This document shows, in pieces, positions 6,051-8,766 of a DNA stretch of 8,766 bases. The notes under the pieces were generated by a model, which was not told where the DNA came from, ran no database searches, and saw nothing but the letters and a program-made list of their open reading frames with translations. The DNA is from Planctomycetota bacterium (GTDB taxonomy: Bacteria > Planctomycetota > Phycisphaerae > Sedimentisphaerales > SG8-4). Both the position numbers and the translations under genes were made by a program. Each line of letters starts with the position of its first letter. Position 1 is the first letter of the stretch. The DNA lies in the NCBI GenBank assembly GCA_030607345.1, contig JAUWKC010000047.1, positions 1-8,766 of the forward strand, in the 5' to 3' direction.

Positions 6051-7214
6051 ATGGCAGCAGAGAATACAAGAAGCTCGTTGGATAACGCCATCGCGATGGT
6101 GGTTGTCTTACTGATGGCCATCGGAACGGTATTTGTCTTTTCGGCAAGCGCTAACATCGGTCAAAAGCTACAGTTAGAACAGTTCTACGATTTCCAGGCC
6201 TTTCGCCAAATCCTCTTTTTTCCGCTCGCAGTGATAGTTATGTATGCCGTTTCGGCTTTTGATTATCGCAGATTGAGCCTGCAAAGAGGCTGGTTCAGGT
6301 CGCCAGGTCTTTATCTTCTGGTGGTCAGTGCAGTTTTGCTCGTATTGGTTTTGCTGCCGCAGTTCGGCACCGAGATAAACCGTGCCCGCCGGTGGCTGCG
6401 AATACCCGCCGGACCTGTCTCAATCAGTTTTCAGCCCTCGGAACTGGCGAAATGGGCGATGGTTCTCTTCCTGGCCGGCTTCTGCGACCGCTACAGCGAG
6501 AGCCTGAAGCTGTACTGGAAAAGATTTGTCCCGATGTGCCTCGTAATCGGCCTGCTGGCTGGTTTGATACTGGTTGAAGATTTCGGCACCGCTGCATTTG
6601 TCTCCCTGCTGAGCCTCCTGATGCTGCTCATTGCGGGCGTGCGATGGTGGCATCTGCTGACTCCCGTGCCGTTTGGCGTGGCGGGTTTCTGCGCCGCGCT
6701 TGTCAGGTCGCCAGAGCGAATGGAGCGTATTGCCGCGTTTATTAACCCCGAACAATGGGCAAGCACCGCCGCCTACCAGGCAAGGCAGTCCCTCATTGCC
6801 CTGGGTTCCGGAGGCCTTTGGGGAAAGGGCCTGGGAAGGGGCATTTGCAAATACGGACATCTGCCGGAAGATACGACCGATTTCATCTTTGCGATTATCG
6901 GCGAAGAGCTCGGCTTTGTCGGCGGTATGGCGGTCATCGCCTTGTTTATTCTGTTTGTTTGGCTCGGAATTCTCGTAATTGTCCGCTGTCAGGCCCACTT
7001 TGGACGCTTGTTAGCCGCCGGAATCGTCCTGACAATCGGAATCCAGGCCGCAGTTAACATCGGCGTCGTCACCGTTGTCCTGCCCACAAAGGGAATCCCA
7101 CTGCCTTTTGTCAGTGCCGGCGGAAGCGGTATGCTACTGGCAGCCGCGGCGGTCGGTGTTCTTATTAATATCGCACGCCAAGCCGCGACATCACACGCCG
7201 AGGAGCAGCAATAA
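6051..7214 (+). CDS. ftsW: peptidoglycan glycosyltransferase FtsW (SEDS family)
   Basis: This is a 387-residue polytopic membrane protein with about ten hydrophobic segments. SEDS proteins polymerise lipid II into glycan strands; FtsW does so at the division site with a class B penicillin-binding protein. Family signatures are seen: NRARRWL (110-116), FQPSELAKW (127-135), the loop 250-281 with LGSGG and GKGLGRG, TDFIFA (276-281) whose Asp277 matches the proposed catalytic Asp, IIGEELGFVGG (282-292), and NIGVV...LPTKGIPLPFVSAGGSG (336-360). The His that usually precedes TDFIF is Thr here. The start ATG 6051 has GAAAAGG only about two bases upstream, so its ribosome site is close and weak; no better in-frame start exists because a stop lies at 6024. 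RodA is the alternative, but direct coupling to murG supports FtsW. The stop overlaps the murG start by one base. Confidence 0.9.
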   Translation: MAAENTRSSLDNAIAMVVVLLMAIGTVFVFSASANIGQKLQLEQFYDFQAFRQILFFPLAVIVMYAVSAFDYRRLSLQRGWFRSPGLYLLVVSAVLLVLVLLPQFGTEINRARRWLRIPAGPVSISFQPSELAKWAMVLFLAGFCDRYSESLKLYWKRFVPMCLVIGLLAGLILVEDFGTAAFVSLLSLLMLLIAGVRWWHLLTPVPFGVAGFCAALVRSPERMERIAAFINPEQWASTAAYQARQSLIALGSGGLWGKGLGRGICKYGHLPEDTTDFIFAIIGEELGFVGGMAVIALFILFVWLGILVIVRCQAHFGRLLAAGIVLTIGIQAAVNIGVVTVVLPTKGIPLPFVSAGGSGMLLAAAAVGVLINIARQAATSHAEEQQ

Positions 7215-8329
7215 TGGCTGCCGCGAACTTTTGGTTTGCCGGCGGTGGAACCGGTGGGCATATCTACCCGGCCATTGCCGTCGCAGAGCAAATACTACAC
7301 CTTCAGCCCGATGCCGAAATCCACTTTTTCTGCAGCACGCGCCCGATAGATTCGCTGGTCCTGGACCGGACCGGCTTTGAGTATACCGCCCTGCCGGCCA
7401 AAGGTTTTTCACTCCGCCCGGCCAGACTGCTCGACTTTGTCCGTTCCTTTAGAAAGAGCTGCCGAGCCGCCGAACAACTGCTCGCCAAAAGCACCAGCCC
7501 AATCGTTATCGGGGTGGGCGGCTTTGTCGCCGCGCCGGCCTGCTGGTCGGCTCACAAGCTGGGTATTCCGGTTGTCCTTGTCAATGTCGACATTGTACCG
7601 GGACGAGCCAATAAATTCATAGCGCGATTTGCCGACCGTATTTTCGTGCAGTTCGAAGATACCGCAGACTACTTCAAAAAAACCAGGGCCGTGGTTGACG
7701 TTGTCGGCTGTCCCCTGCGCACCGGCTTTTCCAAACCCGACCCCGCAAAGGCGATACAGCACTTAGCTCTGCATAAGGACAAAAACATACTGCTGATAAC
7801 CGGTGCATCGAGCGGCTCGGAGAATATTAATAACACGGTCTGTTCACTTCTGGATAAATTGAACAGCTTTAGCGAAGATTGGCAGCTCGTGCATCTGACA
7901 GGCCGGGCAAACTTTCAAAACGTCCAGCAGAAATACACTGCCGCAAAGATAGCCCACAAGGTTCTGGATTATTATGATGATATGCCTGACCTGCTCGCCG
8001 CCGCGGCTCTGGTCATCGGCAGGAGCGGCGCCGTCAGCGTCGCTGAATATGCTGCCGCCGGCGTGCCGAGTATCTGTATGCCTTATCCGTATCACCGCGA
8101 CAGGCATCAGTACCTCAACGCCGGCAAATTGGTCGACGCAGGTGCAGCCGTTATTGTCGAGGATTTGACCGATGACAAGGACCGCACCGAATGGCTGTGG
8201 CAGGAGCTTGCTGAGCTGATGAGCAACCAGACCGAACGCCGAGAGATGGCAGCCAATTGCCGCTCGGTAACTAAAGCAAATGCCGCCTCGCAAATAGCGA
8301 TAGCCCTGGCCGAGATGCGCAAAAACTGA
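7214..8329 (+). CDS. murG: lipid II synthase MurG (UDP-GlcNAc transferase)
   Basis: This is a 371-residue GT-B glycosyltransferase that adds GlcNAc to lipid I on the inner face of the membrane, making lipid II, the FtsW substrate. The N-terminal loop GGTGGHIYPA (11-20) carries the conserved His16. The second Gly loop GVGGFVAAPA (100-109) has Phe where E. coli has Tyr. The C-terminal donor-binding part has TGASSGS (196-202), IGRSGAVSVAEYAAAGVPS (268-286) and RDRHQYLNA (295-303). The length is usual for the family. The acceptor-side HEQN motif is replaced by VNVD (123-126), while the following PGRANK is kept. The start ATG 7214 overlaps the ftsW stop (TAATG), and AGGAG (7201-7205) lies 8 bases upstream, so translation is probably coupled. 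It ends at TGA 8327-8329. Confidence 0.93.
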   Translation: MAAANFWFAGGGTGGHIYPAIAVAEQILHLQPDAEIHFFCSTRPIDSLVLDRTGFEYTALPAKGFSLRPARLLDFVRSFRKSCRAAEQLLAKSTSPIVIGVGGFVAAPACWSAHKLGIPVVLVNVDIVPGRANKFIARFADRIFVQFEDTADYFKKTRAVVDVVGCPLRTGFSKPDPAKAIQHLALHKDKNILLITGASSGSENINNTVCSLLDKLNSFSEDWQLVHLTGRANFQNVQQKYTAAKIAHKVLDYYDDMPDLLAAAALVIGRSGAVSVAEYAAAGVPSICMPYPYHRDRHQYLNAGKLVDAGAAVIVEDLTDDKDRTEWLWQELAELMSNQTERREMAANCRSVTKANAASQIAIALAEMRKN

Positions 8330-8369
8330 TTCTTTCCCCGCCCGAACCAAGCCCAACTAAAAACTAAAC

Positions 8370-8503
8370 ACTAAAAACTCTTCTCCCCCCTGCTTGCCCC
8401 GTTAGAGTATCCTTCTCTCTAATGGGGTCATTGCGAAGGAGCGAAGCGACTGCGGCAATCCCAACCCCAACTCAAAACCCAAAACTAAAAACTCTTCTCC
8501 CCC
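8370..8503. repeat. composite repeat: 20-bp direct repeats flanking a hairpin and a REP-like element
   Basis: An exact 20-base direct repeat, ACTAAAAACTCTTCTCCCCC, lies at 8370-8389 and 8484-8503 (offset 114), each copy preceded by related A/C-rich sequence. Between them are a hairpin (8397-8427: CCCCGTTAGAG, loop of 9, CTCTAATGGGG, 11 pairs with one G-U) and an ATTGC...GCAAT unit (8430-8459) containing GCGAAGGAGCGAAGCGAC. I recall closely similar GTCATTGCGA..GCGAAGCGA..GCAATC sequences as widespread dispersed short repeats in many bacterial genomes. There is no coding capacity. It sits 40 bases after the murG stop. Confidence 0.65.
8397..8427. other. stem-loop after murG, possible transcript end
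   Basis: CCCCGTTAGAG (8397-8407) pairs with CTCTAATGGGG (8417-8427) around a 9-base loop, with one G-U pair. It is the strongest hairpin downstream of murG and may protect or end the ftsW-murG transcript. No T-tract follows on either strand, so a classical intrinsic terminator is not supported. Confidence 0.4.
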
Positions 8504-8546
8504 ACAAAGGCGCCCAAAAAACCCCTGACTTTGAGCCAAAAAACTA

Positions 8547-8574
8547 TTGAAATATATTTTACAGCCGTTATAAT
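8547..8574 (+). promoter_or_regulatory. predicted sigma70-type promoter for the gene at 8728
   Basis: TTGAAA (8547-8552), a 16-base spacer and a perfect TATAAT (8569-8574). The start would be near 8581. Exactly there lies a palindrome, CTCGC (8581-8585), GAATA, GCGAG (8591-8595), which could be an operator or the first stem of the leader RNA. A second hairpin, CAGCC (8615-8619) with GGCTG (8627-8631), follows. The leader to ATG 8728 would be about 147 bases. Confidence 0.55.
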
Positions 8575-8727
8575 CTCATACTCGCGAATAGCGAGATTTA
8601 TAAATATGGACCGTCAGCCTGATTTCGGCTGTTCCTGGCATATCAAACATCTGCACCGCACCCGAGTCCAGTTCGGTATAGCAATTAGTGAATTGTATTT
8701 GGCGAATAATATCTGAGGCGCCTTTCT

Positions 8728-8766
8728 ATGGAATCATCCAGCTTACAACAATTAGAACAAATTCCC
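8728..8766 (+). CDS. start of an unidentified gene, truncated by the window edge
   Basis: ATG 8728 is followed by 13 open codons (MESSSLQQLEQIP) to the end of the window. GAGG (8715-8718) lies 9 bases upstream, which is a proper ribosome binding site, and a good promoter lies about 155 bases upstream. Too little is present to identify it. Cluster order (murC often follows murG) makes murC a guess only, because the roughly 400-base gap and separate promoter weaken the operon argument. Confidence 0.55.
   Translation, partial: MESSSLQQLEQIP

Noticed and set aside
6420..6998. 192-residue minus-strand frame
   Set aside because: Antisense to ftsW; Gln/Glu/His-rich translation typical of the reverse strand of a hydrophobic membrane-protein gene.
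8370..8503. CRISPR-like direct repeats
   Set aside because: Only two copies, separated by 94 bases of a different kind of repeat, and no cas genes; this is a REP-type composite.
8531..8716. 61-residue frame starting at TTG
   Set aside because: It includes a strong predicted promoter and hairpins, so the full frame is unlikely to be a gene; only the 36-codon part from ATG 8606 is kept as a possible leader peptide.

Overview
The window looks like a chromosomal segment from a Planctomycetota bacterium, most likely of the Phycisphaerae / Sedimentisphaerales type. Three things point there: the pseudopilin at 5130-5870 is of the planctomycete kind (GFTLIE leader plus a C-terminal H-x9-D motif); a repeat at the left edge yields 'QNKANF'-like translations that I recall as common in these genomes; and a divergent pilus/secretion cluster sits beside cell-wall genes. 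The lineage is inferred from protein character, not from a search.

Layout. Positions 1-569 hold no convincing gene. Two tandem units of about 91 bp lie at 85-266, and the rest is low-information sequence. A small acidic 49-residue protein (570-719, +) follows, with a good ribosome binding site and a candidate terminator behind it. Next is a minus-strand operon read from right to left: pilT (4803-3670), a GspE/PilB-like protein whose ATPase motifs are all broken (3639-1981), and a CvpA-like membrane protein with a long extra C-terminal domain (1919-801). The gene-to-gene gaps are 30 and 61 bases. A promoter with perfect TTGACA and TATAAT boxes lies upstream at 4923-4950.

Divergent from this operon, on the plus strand, are a type II pseudopilin with its own promoter, a 180-base gap with small hairpins, and then ftsW and murG. 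These last two overlap by one base and are translationally coupled. FtsW polymerises lipid II glycan strands at the septum, and MurG makes lipid II from lipid I. This is therefore a fragment of the division/cell-wall (dcw) cluster, and it does not follow mraY as it usually does. Downstream of murG, a 20-bp exact direct repeat flanks a hairpin and a REP-like dispersed repeat (8370-8503). A strong predicted promoter (8547-8574) and a structured leader then precede the first 13 codons of another gene that runs off the window.

The most interesting items are the catalytically dead GspE-like protein paired with an intact PilT, the MurG that lacks the near-invariant HEQN motif, the composite repeat after murG, the small SD-preceded protein, and the 91-bp tandem repeat. 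No rRNA, tRNA, CRISPR array, transposase or integrase was seen.
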